The translations under genes and the position numbers were made by a program. A DNA stretch of 64,000 nucleotides from assembly GCA_035048485.1 (NCBI GenBank), contig CM068592.1, positions 36,526,001 through 36,590,000 of the forward strand, written 5' to 3'. This document shows positions 12,201-22,150 of the stretch, piece after piece. Every line of letters begins with the position of its first letter. The first letter of the stretch is position 1. This DNA comes from Pteria penguin. Lineage: Eukaryota; Mollusca; Bivalvia; Pterioida; Pteriidae. The notes under the pieces were generated by a model. It made no database searches. It was not told the origin of the DNA and was given only the letters and a program-made list of their open reading frames with translations.

Positions 12201-15200
12201 AATATGGGTTTTGTTACCCCAAATTATGGGCAAAAACTCTTAATTTCCCCATACATTGACAAGGAGACTATGTTTGGCTTCTCAAAGAATAGTTTTGACC
12301 TTTCTCAAGAATTTGTATCGACCAACAGGCTAACAGACTAAAATCGTGATATGCTCCATTCAACATGTACAAATTTATTACACATAAAAAAAATTAAAAA
12401 ATCTTCATCAAAAACTTGTGTGAGGAGTTGCAAGGATGCACCTCAAACATGACAAACTTCTACTATCCCCCAAACAGCAAATATTGAGAAAAATCACAAT
12501 CCTGATAATGAGCACATCTTCTGTCTCAGTACAAACAACCAGCAAAGTGAAAACTTCCTGGCATTAAAAGTGTAGAAGGAATTAGCCGCAAAATGCCTGT
12601 ACCCATACTGTAAGGTGATACCTAAAAATGACACAGTTCTGCTTTCCCCCAAAATGCAAATACTGATAAAAATCCAATTTCCAATCCATTTTCCAAACAT
12701 GTACAAACATCAAGCAAATTACAAACTTTCTATCATTAAAATTGTAGAAGGAGTTATCCGGAAAAGATTCATCACTTATGAAAGTATATATTCCAAAAAC
12801 GACAGAATTTAACTTTGACCCAAAATGACAAATAATGATAAAAATCAAAACCCTGATATGTACATCGTCAATCTATGTACAAACAGCCAGTGAAGTGAAA
12901 ATGTTCTTGCATGAAAACTGTAGGAGTTACCCGGAAAAGCTGCTTACCCCAAATGTGACGGACGGAAAGACAGACGGACGGACGGACATGGGTAAAACAA
13001 CATCCCCAACCATAAGTTGCGGGGCATAAAAAATCCAATCAGCCGCTGATCATGGAAATAGTAGCCTCGCTCTCCATACAGATGATCAGCCAATCCGACT
13101 CCCCGGTGATTACCATTCTTTTACCTTAGGAACATAACAAAGTTTACGATCTAACTTCATACTGTAGTGTCATGATTTTCGTTTCAGATTATAATATGAA
13201 AATAAACAATAAACGAATAAGTAGATAAAAAAATAAATAAGTAAATAAATCAATCAATCAATGAATAAATAAAATAAAATAAATGATAAAAAGACATAAA
13301 ATACATACATTTTTTGTTTCAAATGATAATACCTTTTTGACACACATTAGAACTGATCGGAAGAAAAGCGCGTCTCCTGCTTGATAACAAAATTCGTCAT
13401 ACAAGTTCATTATTTATCAGTTGTCATACAAGTTCATTATTTATAAGTTGTCATACAAGTTCATTATGTATCAGTTGTCAAATATAGCCCTGTAAGTGTC
13501 CTGTGGATAGTATATATCCTGTACACGATAATATATAACCTGTATCCGATAGTACATAACCTGTACACGATATCCTATTACCTGTATCCGATACTTTATA
13601 AACTGTACACGATAGTTTATAACCGGTTTCCGATAGTATGTAACCTTTACACGATAATTTATAACCTGTTATAACCTGTATCTGATAGTATTTAACCTGT
13701 ACACGATAGTTTATAACTTGTATGCGATAGTATTTAACCTGTACACGATGGTTTATAACTTGTATCTGATAGTATATTACCTGTACACGATAGTTTGTAA
13801 CTTGTATCCGATAGTATATAACATGTACACGATAGTTTATAACTTGTATGCGATAGTACATAACAAGTACACGATAGTTTATAACTTGTATCCGATAGTT
13901 TATAACCTGTACACGATAGTTTATAACTTGTATGCGATAGTATATAACCTGTACACGATAGTTTATAACTTGTATGCGATAGTATATAACATGTACACGA
14001 TAGTTTATAACTTGTATGCGATAGTTTATAACCTGTACACGATAGTTTATAACTTGTATGCGATAGTATATAACATGTACACGATAGTTTATAACTTGTA
14101 TGCGATAGTATATAACATGTACACGATAGTTTATAACTTGTATGCGATAGTATATAACATGTACACGATAGTTTATAACTTGTATCCGATGGTATATAAC
14201 CTGTACACGATAGTTTATAACTTGTATGCGATAGTATATAACATGTACACGATAGTTTGTAACCAGTGTCCAATAGTTTCAAAGTATGTGATGAGGGACA
14301 TTTGGATTAGTGTCTTAATAAACTGATCTTGTTACCAAGTTTGGATTCGTTTCTTCTATTATAGACCATAATGTCTTTGAAATCATGGCTTCGGGACAAT
14401 AATTGCGCTACTTTCGGATTTTATAACCCATCCCCCATGTAGTCGGACTGTCTATCCGTTATATGTTCAGTTATGGTTTCCGAACCACACTTGAAATCCC
14501 TTTTTACACCTATGGCCAAAACACTTCACAGAGACTCCCAATCAGTGAAGGACGTATTTTCAAGATTATACTGTCATGAAGTCAAAGATTCCATTTACAC
14601 CTGCCCACGTTTAACTACATACACAGACTTAGGACAGTTGTAGTTTTGAGGAACGACGGTCCCGGGATCACTGTTAGCAATATGTTGTTCTGCGGGGGCA
14701 TTTGTCCCATTAGGACAGTTGTAGTTTTGAGGAACGACGGTCCCGGGATCACTGTTAGCAATATGTTGTTCTCTGCTGCGGGGGCATTTGTCCCATTAGG
14801 ACAGTTGTAGTTACGCCAGGTGTACAGCGGCAGTTTATCAATTACCATACATCATATTCCAGTGATATTTGATACGTTTCCCGGGCAGTCTATGTATGGT
14901 CATTTAGGGAATCGTAATGAGCCAATCCTCTCCATCGTAGAGACTGGGGCTTTACAACTAATGGAGTGTAGTTCTCTGTAACATGTATTTAGATACGTTT
15001 AGTGTATATGTACAGCGCTTACATATACATAAGATGCTGATCCCAGCATTTGTAGATAGATTATTATAAGCGTCATGTTAATTTACTTATCAATATATTT
15101 TTTTTATTTATTTTTCAGAATCCCTAGCAGATCAAACATGCACAGGGGAAATACGGGTACTCTCACCAAGATTTGGCATTATTAAATCACCTGGATTTCC

Positions 15201-18200
15201 CAATAATCCGGATGGAAATCCCAACTCATGCTACTGGACAGTTTACGAAGGACTTGGCCAGATGGTGGAGGTGACTGTCCACGCTGCGTATTCCCAGGAG
15301 CTGACCATGAAATGTACTGAACAATTCCTGCAAGTGAAGTACACAGACTGCGCCACTTCAGAACGCAAAACAGAAATGTTTTGTCACGTTTCCATGGTGA
15401 ACATAAACATTAAGTCGTGCGGGAGCGTGATCGTTCAAAGTGTAGCATACAAGGCTGGTGAGGATCGGGGAAACAGATTCCTCCTGTCCTATCAAGGTCG
15501 GTGCTTCCTGAAAAATGTGGAAACTTTTTGTTCGTTCCCTTTTTTGTGAGAGTTGAAGTCTGAAAGTTTACACGATATAACTAAACACTACATATATGGA
15601 GACACAATTCAAGGAGTTTTCCCTTATACAGAGCTCTGTCCTTTGATGTATTCACTTTTCCTCTTAGGATATTTTGTGTATTAATTTGCTCTACATGTAT
15701 TTGGACTATCTTTGTTTTAGCCTTCAGTATCGTTGAAGAAACATCATTTGTCGAAATGCTCATATGGTGCACTGAATTATCATCGACGTATGTGTTTCAG
15801 TTATGACATAACTGTACAGTAGATTTGTATGATAATGTTTATGGAATTCTAAATTATAATCAAGGTTTGAATGGCAAGGATTGACACTTCCAACCCTGAC
15901 AAAACATTATCTGTCCTTATGAAAAACATCATTGGCGTAGTGAGTTGCATTATTGTGCCTATGTTAAGAGTATTGTGCGTGTCAAAGGCCTGTGGATTTT
16001 GCAAATTACCTCAATTTTGCTCCTCCCAATACCACGGCAGGTCACCACCAGATATGATGTGATGCATCTTCCAGTAAAAAGATACAATACTAATTTACAC
16101 TTGTATTTACTGTTGGCAATATTATTTTACAGTGAAAGGAATGACAACAGATATTCCAGCTTATACCCCTTACAGCAGACCATGTGACGTCACGCCGCCA
16201 TACTCACAGCTGATAGACAATACTCAAGGTGAGGTAACTCTGTCTGATCTCAGATCAAGATGAGATAACCGATGTTTCACAGATCTCAGATTTCAGTCTT
16301 AAATGTTGAGTTGTTTAATATATTGTATTAATCATGTTATTTCTTTGTTCTTGAAGTTTCTAATTCCACACCGGTTATCAGTCAACCGGACGAGGAAGTT
16401 TTTAATCCTGATAGATTCTCGCTCATTTTAAGTAAGTACGCATGACAAGTTTGAATTTCACTTTTTATAGTTTATTAAAATATAATCATTTTACACAATT
16501 TGCTCAATGATTTTACATAGTTTTAGAAGTGTGAAATATCTTAAGACTCCATTTTCAAAATATGCAGAGTTATCTTTGGTTATCTAATTCAATGTTTTCT
16601 TTTTTTTTACAGAGATCGTAGTCATTAATTTCTTCATGTTCATTCTTGCCTTCATTCTGATTGTTGCAATAATATTAGTCTGTTATAAGTAAGTATATTT
16701 TACATATATCTAACATAACACCACAAGTGCTTGTAGATGAATATTCTCTCTTTGAGTTCTTCCCTAAAAAAGAATATCTATTCTTAAATTTTAGTGAAAC
16801 ATTCGATCTCTGGGTAATCTGAAAGTAATCTGTTGTATAAATTTTTTTCCTACAGGTGATAGCAAAGTGAGCGTGTATATCTACAGGTGCTTATGTTTGA
16901 TATTAGAAGTAATGTATGTCCAAACCTCACTTATACTGGATACTGAAATTAAAGCTTGTTAAAAATATATACAACGTGTTTTGGGACAACAAATTATGTC
17001 TCAATCATATTAACACCTTTACTCCACAGTTTTTTTACCTGTATTTTACATAATGATATTTTTAAAATAGATTGAAATTAAACTATAAGAATAACAAAAT
17101 GTTTTTGGAAAAAATAAGAACTTTGATAAAAAATTATGCAAACTGTCGATACAGTATCATTCTGCCTTGATTAAAAGTTATAGTGAAATACACGTGTAAT
17201 GGCAAAAATCAGCTTTTATAACTTATATATACTAGATAGTATAAATCTACAATAATCAATTGCTTTAGAGAAGGTACTGAACAATTTCTATGAATATTTT
17301 GATATGAATTAAGTTTGAAGTACATGCCTGGATTAATAGATTTCAACCTCTAGACGTCACTCCTCAACGCTAAGCAAAACCTCACCATTTGGCGAAGCAT
17401 CACCCCTCATCGCTCGCCGAAACATCACTTACTTTCTTTCGCTTGGCGAAAACCACCTTGTCTCCGTTGGCGAAACCTCAATCTTCCTCGCTGGGCGAAA
17501 CATCACCTCTCGTGGCTTGGCGAAACGTTACCTCCCCCCTCTCCTTTCAACAAAATTTCACCCTTTACTATCCCTTACAATTTTACTACAAAAACCGATC
17601 AATTAAGGTCATTTCAAATTTTACTAAAAAAGTAGTATTTCCTTGAAATTGACAAAATTTTACGACGAAGGGTTGGACCCCGTTCTTTTGTAACATTTCC
17701 TAAATCGGCACCTGAATTGCAATTCAGTTTTACAATCAAGGTGATTGAACTCGATTTATCGATAAATTAATTTCATTACCTCTCAGATTTTTTACCCCTT
17801 TTACTTAATGATATATAATGATATATGTGCTATAGCCCGTACTCCTAGTCTTCTATCTACTCCATGGTCCATTAGCTTAATGTGTGCAATACACACGATA
17901 AATGTGTCTGACCAGTAGCGGACATTGGTCACTTCTATTGTCTGACCAATATAATGCGATTAAATAGTCATTAGCGCTAATTTCTCCAAGATAACACGTC
18001 ATCCACCATTACTGCTTTTTAGTTAGCAATGTAATCTACCATTACTACTCTTAGTGATGCCAGCCACGTTTTACTCCTCTTAGTAAGTAATGTCATCTAC
18101 TATTACTCCTCTTACTTGATGATGCCATCCACCATTATTCCATTTAGTAAGTGATGTCATCCACTATTACTCCTCTTAGTTAGTGATGTCATCCACCATT

Positions 18201-20821
18201 ACTCCTCTTAGTAAGTAATGTCATCCACTATTACTCCTCTTACTTAGTGATGTCATCCACCATTATTCCATTTAGTAAGTGATGTCATCCACTATTACTC
18301 CTCTTAGTTAGTGATGTCATCCACCATTACTCCTCTTAGTAAGTAATGTCATCCACTATTAGTTCTTTTAGTAAGTAATGTCATCCACTATTACTCCTCT
18401 TACTTAGTGATGTCATCCACCATTATTCCATTTAGTAAGTGATGTCATCCACTATTACTCCTCTTAGTTAGCGATGTCATCCACTATTACTCCTCTTAGT
18501 TAGTGATGTCATCCACTATTACTCTTCTTAGTTAGTGATGTCATCCACTGTTATTTCTCTGAGCGATTTTATCCACCATTTTTCCTCATTATCATAGTTA
18601 GTGATGTCATCCACTATTACTCCACTTAGTTAGCGATGTCATCCACTATTACTCCTCTTAGTTAGTGATGTCATCCACCATTACTCCTCTTAGTAAGTGA
18701 TTGCATCCACTATTACTCCTCTTAGTTAGCGATGTAGTCCACCATTTCTCCTCTTAGTGATGTCTGTCACGTGTACTCCTCTTTGTAAGCGATGTCATCT
18801 ACCGTTACCCCTCTTACTTAGCGATGTCATCCACGTTTACTCCTCTTAGTTAGCTATGTCATCTACGATTACTTCTCTTGGGCAGCGATGTCATCGGTAC
18901 CATTACTCCTCATAGGTAGCGATGTCATCCACCATTACTTCTCTTGGTCAGGCTGTCATTAACCATTACTCCTCATAGGTAGTGATGTCATCTACCATTA
19001 CGTCTCTTAGTCAGCAAGGTCATTCACCATTACTTCTCTTAGCGACGCCATCCACGTTTACTCCTCATGACCAGTCATCAGGTCATGCTTATTCCTTCCT
19101 GGGACCAGAATAACCAGTCATCAGGGCATACTTAATCTTTCCTAGGAACTGAATGACCAGTCATCAGGTCATGCTTATTCCTTCCTGGGACCTGAATGGC
19201 CATTCAAGAGGTCATGCTTACTCCTTCAATGGACCTGAATGACCAGTTTTCAGGTCATGCTTGTTTCTTCCTGGGACCTGAATGGCCAGTCATCAGGTCA
19301 TGCTTACTCCTTCAATGGACCTGAATGACCAGTTTTCAAGTCATGCTTGTTTCTTCCTGGGACCTGAATGACCAGTCATCAGGTCATGCTTACCCCTTCA
19401 ATAGACCTGAATGACCAGTTATCAGGTCATGCTTACTCCTTCTTGGTACCTGAATGACCAGTCATCAGGTCATGCTTACTCCTTTATTGGACCTGAATGA
19501 CCAGTTATCAGGTCATGCTTACTCCTTCTTGGTTCCTGAATGACCAGTCATCAGGTCATGCTTACTCCTTCAATGGATCTGAATGACCAGTTATCAGGTC
19601 ATGCTTACTCCTACTTGGGACCTGAATGACCAATCATCAGGTCATACTTACATGTACTCCGAATCCGAACTTCTTCCAAAGAACCATAACTCTCACATTC
19701 TCTGTACGCACTGCTCCCATGTTTATGACCATTCTCTATACGCACTTTTCCCATGGTTATGACCATTTTAACTTATTATATTCACTACTATTTCCCGCAT
19801 GCTATCTTTAAATTTTCAGCTCAGTTTTTGTCAACGTTAAAAATGTGCAAATGCATTTTTGTCTAATATATACTTTATAATATTATATTATATCACACTA
19901 TTTTGATATGCTATAAATATATATAATATGATCTTTTACAGATATCGCCAGAACAAGAAACACGGTAAATACAACCTGACGACCCAGTCAGAGACGGATT
20001 CTAGTAGACGAGCCACATCCGACACTCAAATGCAAACATTCTCAGAAAGCACTCAGGAAAAAATTACCCACAGGAATTCCTTCACTCATCCCGCGCAACA
20101 TAAACACAATACATACGCTTCGCTGTCATCGGATGATCCTTATGCGTCAGTGCATAGAAGTCAATGCCATTCTGTTGCCTCATACAATGACGTCAATACT
20201 AATAATCGGATATCAACTTTCAGACCGAAGGAAGGAAAGAATCCCTATGCTTCTTACGATAGCTTAGATTACGATATTCCAGCAGATCTTCAGAATGATA
20301 CATCTCATGAAATTCATACTAGTGCGGATATATATAATCAGCCGGACAATGACGAGTTGCCTCCCCCTCCGTCTGAGATTCAGACCCAACAACACCCTGC
20401 GTATAACTACAATGATCAGAAGATGCCATCAAAAGAAAGTGATGTGCCGCATTATACAATAAATGATGATGACTATGCTATAGTGCAAAAACCGCGTAAA
20501 AACACAATGGATAGAGATAAATCGAACACGAATAAATCACACGCGCCAAATTCAAATTCACCAAGTGCCAACGATTCACTGACTCCTAAAATGCAGATAA
20601 TAGTGAATGACAAAAGTGCTCCTTCACCAAGTAAACATTATTCACCTACTTTTCTCGATTCTCCTCAGAGACAGCAGCCTCAGTTTTCCTCTAATGTAGG
20701 TTATCTCCCACACCATGACTGTATGTTAGCTGATCACCGCTGCAATATTCCTCCTGTCCCTCCAAGTCCGGCACGACAAAATGGCCACTCGAATATACAT
20801 GCATATAGTGACCGCTTTTAG
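5035..20821 (+). CDS. SUEL-lectin x2 / CUB / transmembrane receptor-like gene (5' end not found)
   Basis: Gene-level entry. Exons seen: 5035-5286, 5865-6137, 15119-15496, 16133-16228, 16357-16431, 16613-16688, 19942-20821 (stop TAG). All have AG/GT borders. The extracellular exons are phase 1 at both ends and the intron after the transmembrane exon is phase 2, so the reading frame stays open throughout. Domain order: two galactose-lectin (SUEL-type) modules, CUB, a Pro/Ser/Thr linker, one hydrophobic helix, then a 292-residue cytoplasmic tail rich in tyrosine motifs. The first exon seen starts mid-codon, so the start codon and signal peptide lie further 5' and were not identified. Family knowledge: SUEL domains bind galactose or rhamnose, CUB domains mediate extracellular protein binding. 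Inference: a surface recognition receptor signalling through phosphotyrosine. Ligand unknown. The 9-kb intron between the second lectin exon and CUB is almost entirely repeats. An ATTAAA at 21001 is a candidate poly(A) signal. Confidence 0.8.
5287..5864 (+). other. Intron between the two lectin exons
   Basis: AT-rich, T-homopolymers near 5500-5540. Nothing else seen. Confidence 0.65.
5865..6137 (+). CDS. Exon: second SUEL/galactose-lectin-like domain
   Basis: Acceptor TTTTCAG at 5864, donor GTAAAC at 6138, 91 codons, phase 1-1, open throughout. It repeats the features of the previous exon: ICNTGDVIHIIGAKC near the start, ICEGRQTCYASGLR in the middle, and a closing VFVDYIC strand. It begins with about 16 extra residues containing two cysteines that may serve as a linker. 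The two domains are well diverged, so the duplication is not recent. Confidence 0.78.
6196..6269. repeat. (TA)n microsatellite
   Basis: Uninterrupted TA run about 60 bp after the second lectin exon, followed by A-rich sequence to 6380. Confidence 0.97.
6381..7152 (+). other. Intronic DNA left of the 54-bp array
   Basis: AT-rich; no repeat or coding signal recognised. Confidence 0.55.
7153..11115. repeat. 54-bp minisatellite, about 73 copies, with higher-order repeats
   Basis: The unit begins CATCTCCCGGACATCAGGGG, contains AGTAGGCTTCTCCTGTCCAG and ends CTTGTCACTCCCTT. It lies inside the intron between the second lectin exon and the CUB exon. Because 54 is divisible by 3, long frames are open on both strands. 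Internal higher-order periods of 442 bp (7200-8000) and 917 bp (about 8520-10340) are visible as exact recurrences of variant units. Confidence 0.97.
11116..12023 (+). other. Intronic DNA between 54-bp array and 1-kb repeat
   Basis: No gene or repeat recognised. Composition returns to AT-rich right after the array. Confidence 0.55.
12024..13027. repeat. 1-kb dispersed repeat with ATGCCCCGCA ends and GACGGACGG core
   Basis: Begins ATGCCCCGCA (12024-12033) and ends with its exact complement TGCGGGGCAT (13018-13027). The inside holds about three diverged copies of a roughly 170-bp phrase (GTACAAAC..CCAG/AAGC..GTGAAAA, TGTAGAAGGA, TAGCCGC/CCGGAAAA). Near the right end it has a GACGGACGGACGGAC run. 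Similar repeats are widespread in bivalves. No coding; no target duplication seen. Confidence 0.6.
13398..13480. repeat. 27-bp tandem triplet
   Basis: Three copies of GTTCATTATTTATCAGTTG plus TCATACAA. Confidence 0.9.
13488..14280. repeat. 42-bp (2 x 21) minisatellite
   Basis: Alternating 21-mers, ATAACTTGTATGCGATAGT.. and ATAACATGTACACGATAGT.., about 18 dimers. Frames are open on both strands because of the unit length. Confidence 0.95.
14630..14813. repeat. 81/86-bp tandem duplication
   Basis: TAGGACAGTTGTAGTTTTGA through GCATTTGTCCCAT occurs at 14630-14710 and 14711-14796 (with a 5-bp insertion), then a partial third copy. Confidence 0.93.
15119..15496 (+). CDS. Exon: CUB domain
   Basis: Acceptor TTTTTCAG at 15118, donor GTCGGT at 15497, 126 codons, phase 1-1. 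It has the CUB hallmarks: C-T-G-E-I at the start, the G-x-I-K-S-P-G-F-P-x-N-P segment, C-Y-W-T-V, and the end motif G-N-R-F-L-L-S-Y. Cysteines sit at the usual positions (first after TCTGE, second before YWTV, later pairs around YTDC and MFCHV). The calcium-site acidic residues are not clearly kept, so calcium dependence is uncertain. Confidence 0.85.
15612..15777 (+). repeat. Dispersed repeat ending in a decayed hammerhead ribozyme, copy 1
   Basis: Same layout as the copy near 50420-50590: AAGGAGT..CCCTTATACAGAGCT, TTCACTTTT, GCTCT, then a hammerhead-like end at 15727-15770. Core reads TTGAAGA (C3 changed), degraded stem II, GAAA, an AUGC/UCAU stem III and AUA cleavage site, then TGGTGC. It lies in the intron after the CUB exon. 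Confidence 0.6.
16133..16228 (+). CDS. Exon: juxtamembrane linker, part 1
   Basis: A 32-codon, phase 1-1 exon between a TTTTACAG acceptor and a GTGAGG donor. It encodes a Thr/Pro/Tyr/Ser-rich segment (MTTDIPAYTPYSRPC...) with no recognised fold. It is assigned to this gene by phase agreement and position. Confidence 0.62.
16357..16431 (+). CDS. Exon: juxtamembrane linker, part 2
   Basis: A 25-codon phase 1-1 exon with acceptor TTGAAG and a strong donor GTAAGT. It encodes a polar stalk (NSTPVISQPDEEVFNPD, with one NxT sequon) leading into the membrane helix of the next exon. Confidence 0.6.
   Translation, partial: FLIPHRLSVNRTRKFLILIDSRSF
16613..16688 (+). CDS. Exon: transmembrane helix
   Basis: Acceptor TTTTTTTTACAG, donor GTAAGT at 16689. 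The exon enters in phase 1 and leaves in phase 2. It encodes about 24 consecutive hydrophobic residues (IVVINFFMFILAFILIVAII) followed by L-V-C-Y-K, a classic single-pass anchor. The first base of the downstream tail exon completes the final lysine codon. Confidence 0.75.
16856..16958 (+). other. Possible alternative terminal exon giving a tail-less isoform
   Basis: A good acceptor (T-rich tract then CCTACAG, ending 16855) follows the transmembrane exon by about 170 bp. Joined in phase 2, the first new base completes a Lys codon and the next codon is TGA. An ATTAAA lies about 95 bp further on. Use of this site would give a receptor with almost no cytoplasmic part. This is inference from splice-like signals only; the T-rich tract could be chance in AT-rich DNA. 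Confidence 0.25.
17370..17535. repeat. Degenerate GGCGAAAC tandem repeat
   Basis: About five units of roughly 33 bp with CGCT-GGCGAAACATCACC; in the intron before the tail exon. Confidence 0.75.
17990..19065. repeat. 32-bp minisatellite
   Basis: About 33 copies of TACTCCTCTTAGTTAGTGAT plus GTCATCCACTAT, more diverged toward the right end. Confidence 0.95.
19068..19650. repeat. 43-bp minisatellite
   Basis: About 13 copies of GACCAGTCATCAGGTCATGC plus TTACTCCTTCAATGGACCTGAAT, directly next to the unrelated 32-bp array. Confidence 0.95.
19942..20821 (+). CDS. Exon: tyrosine-rich cytoplasmic tail and stop codon
   Basis: Acceptor TTTTACAG at 19941, entry in phase 2, open for 292 codons to TAG. 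The tail starts with basic stop-transfer residues (YRQNKKHGKY). It then has many tyrosine motifs: YASL and YASV five residues apart (20114-20152), SYDSLDYDIP (from 20252), ADIYNQP, DDYAIV (near 20473). It also has a proline run (LPPPPSE) and a C-terminal PPVPPSP. Such Y-x-x-L/V and proline motifs are typical docking sites for SH2 and SH3 proteins. The paired YASL/YASV resembles an ITAM, but the spacing is one residue short and the last position is Val. Base composition is clearly coding compared with the flanking introns. Confidence 0.78.
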
Positions 20822-22150
20822 CCTCCTCTCGAGACACGTTCATCCTTTTAAAGGGAAAGACTTTGTATATATTTAGATGTATATTTATTATAAAACGCAA
20901 TATAGATAGATATGAACTCACAAGTCTCTTACTGGTTCCTAAGTTGGTGCTTTACATCTCCCAAACGGCAAAATAACGAATTCCTAAGTAATCACGTGAT
21001 ATTAAAATATCCCGGATGTAGTTGAAGGAATATCTACAACTGTACATTTATATTTGGCCATTAAGTATCACCAAAGGTGAAAATATAGACCTTTTCATGA
21101 TAACTGCGGTCTTACAATTTGTATATGAGCAATAGCCGGGAGGTTAGCTACAAAATTGAACGTACTGAACATTGCTCAGCAATTGTAGGAAATCACTTTT
21201 CTTCCATATAAGTAGCTAACCTCCCGGAAGGGCTATTGCGCATACACAAATTGTAAGATCGCAGTTACCCCGAAAATGTCAATTTTTCTTTTACTCTTTT
21301 CATACGGTGTAAATTCCTAACGTAAGTTTTTTACATATGAGTAAAGTTCACATAAACTTACGTGTAAAAGTAGATTTGCTGCCTGTTTGTGCGAAGTTTT
21401 TTTTTTACCACGTGCCAAGCTGTATAGTAAGTAATGTTGATTAAAGAAATGGATAGATTCAGATTACGGCAGTTATAAAAATCTGTTTACTCACATCACA
21501 AAAAAACTTAGAAGGACTTGGCTTGTAATCCTAAGATCACAAAAGAAAATTCACATATACACTTATTGATAATCATCAAAATGAAAATACTCAGTTCTTA
21601 CCGTCATACCTCAAACACTCCTCTTAATTTCTGAGGTTCACGACACGAGGCCACACCAAGTCAGTTATGTGTTCTGCGTCAGAGGACAGATAGGTTTATG
21701 ATGGTCAATGTGAAAACAAAGAATACGATTGGCATGCGTGGTATTCTATATGTGATCAGGATAGTATACCCTTGAATCGAGTGGACATTTATATCTTGGG
21801 GTTCGCTGAATTTGAATTCATTATAGAAAATTAAAAATGCAAGGGAATTTTATGTTTATTAGACTTTTGCCGGACAGGTGGTTTGGCTTTTCCGATTACA
21901 CCTGACGCTTACCAGAGACAATTGGCTAGCCGAGTGACGCGTATACTTGGGAGTATTTAAATGAATGCAATATACCGTAGTGTACATTTATTGTGAGTAA
22001 ATTTGAATACTCAATAACCATAAATCAGTGACTGAAATAATCTTGTTTTATATATAACTTGTAAGATACCAGTGTATCAAAACATTGTGTACAAGAAGTG
22101 TAATATGCAGTGTACATGTGTTTCTGTTAAAAACCTGTGCTGTCGAGTTC
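20822..22150. other. 3' flank of lectin/CUB gene
   Basis: Candidate poly(A) signal ATTAAA at 21001, foldback element 21088-21280, otherwise nothing recognised. Confidence 0.5.
21088..21280. mobile_element. Foldback element, about 193 bp
   Basis: Arms 21088-21151 and 21212-21280 are inverted copies: CTTACAATTTGTATATGAGC with CCGGGAGGTTAGCTAC on the left, and their complements with a few changes and a 4-bp indel on the right. The arms are separated by 60 bp. It lies just downstream of the lectin/CUB gene stop, so it may be in the 3' UTR or beyond. Confidence 0.65.

Noticed and set aside
13478..14326. Frames of 127, 182 and 202 codons
   Set aside because: By-products of a 42-bp minisatellite; YTIVYNLYAIVYN-type repeats on one strand and equally open frames on the other.
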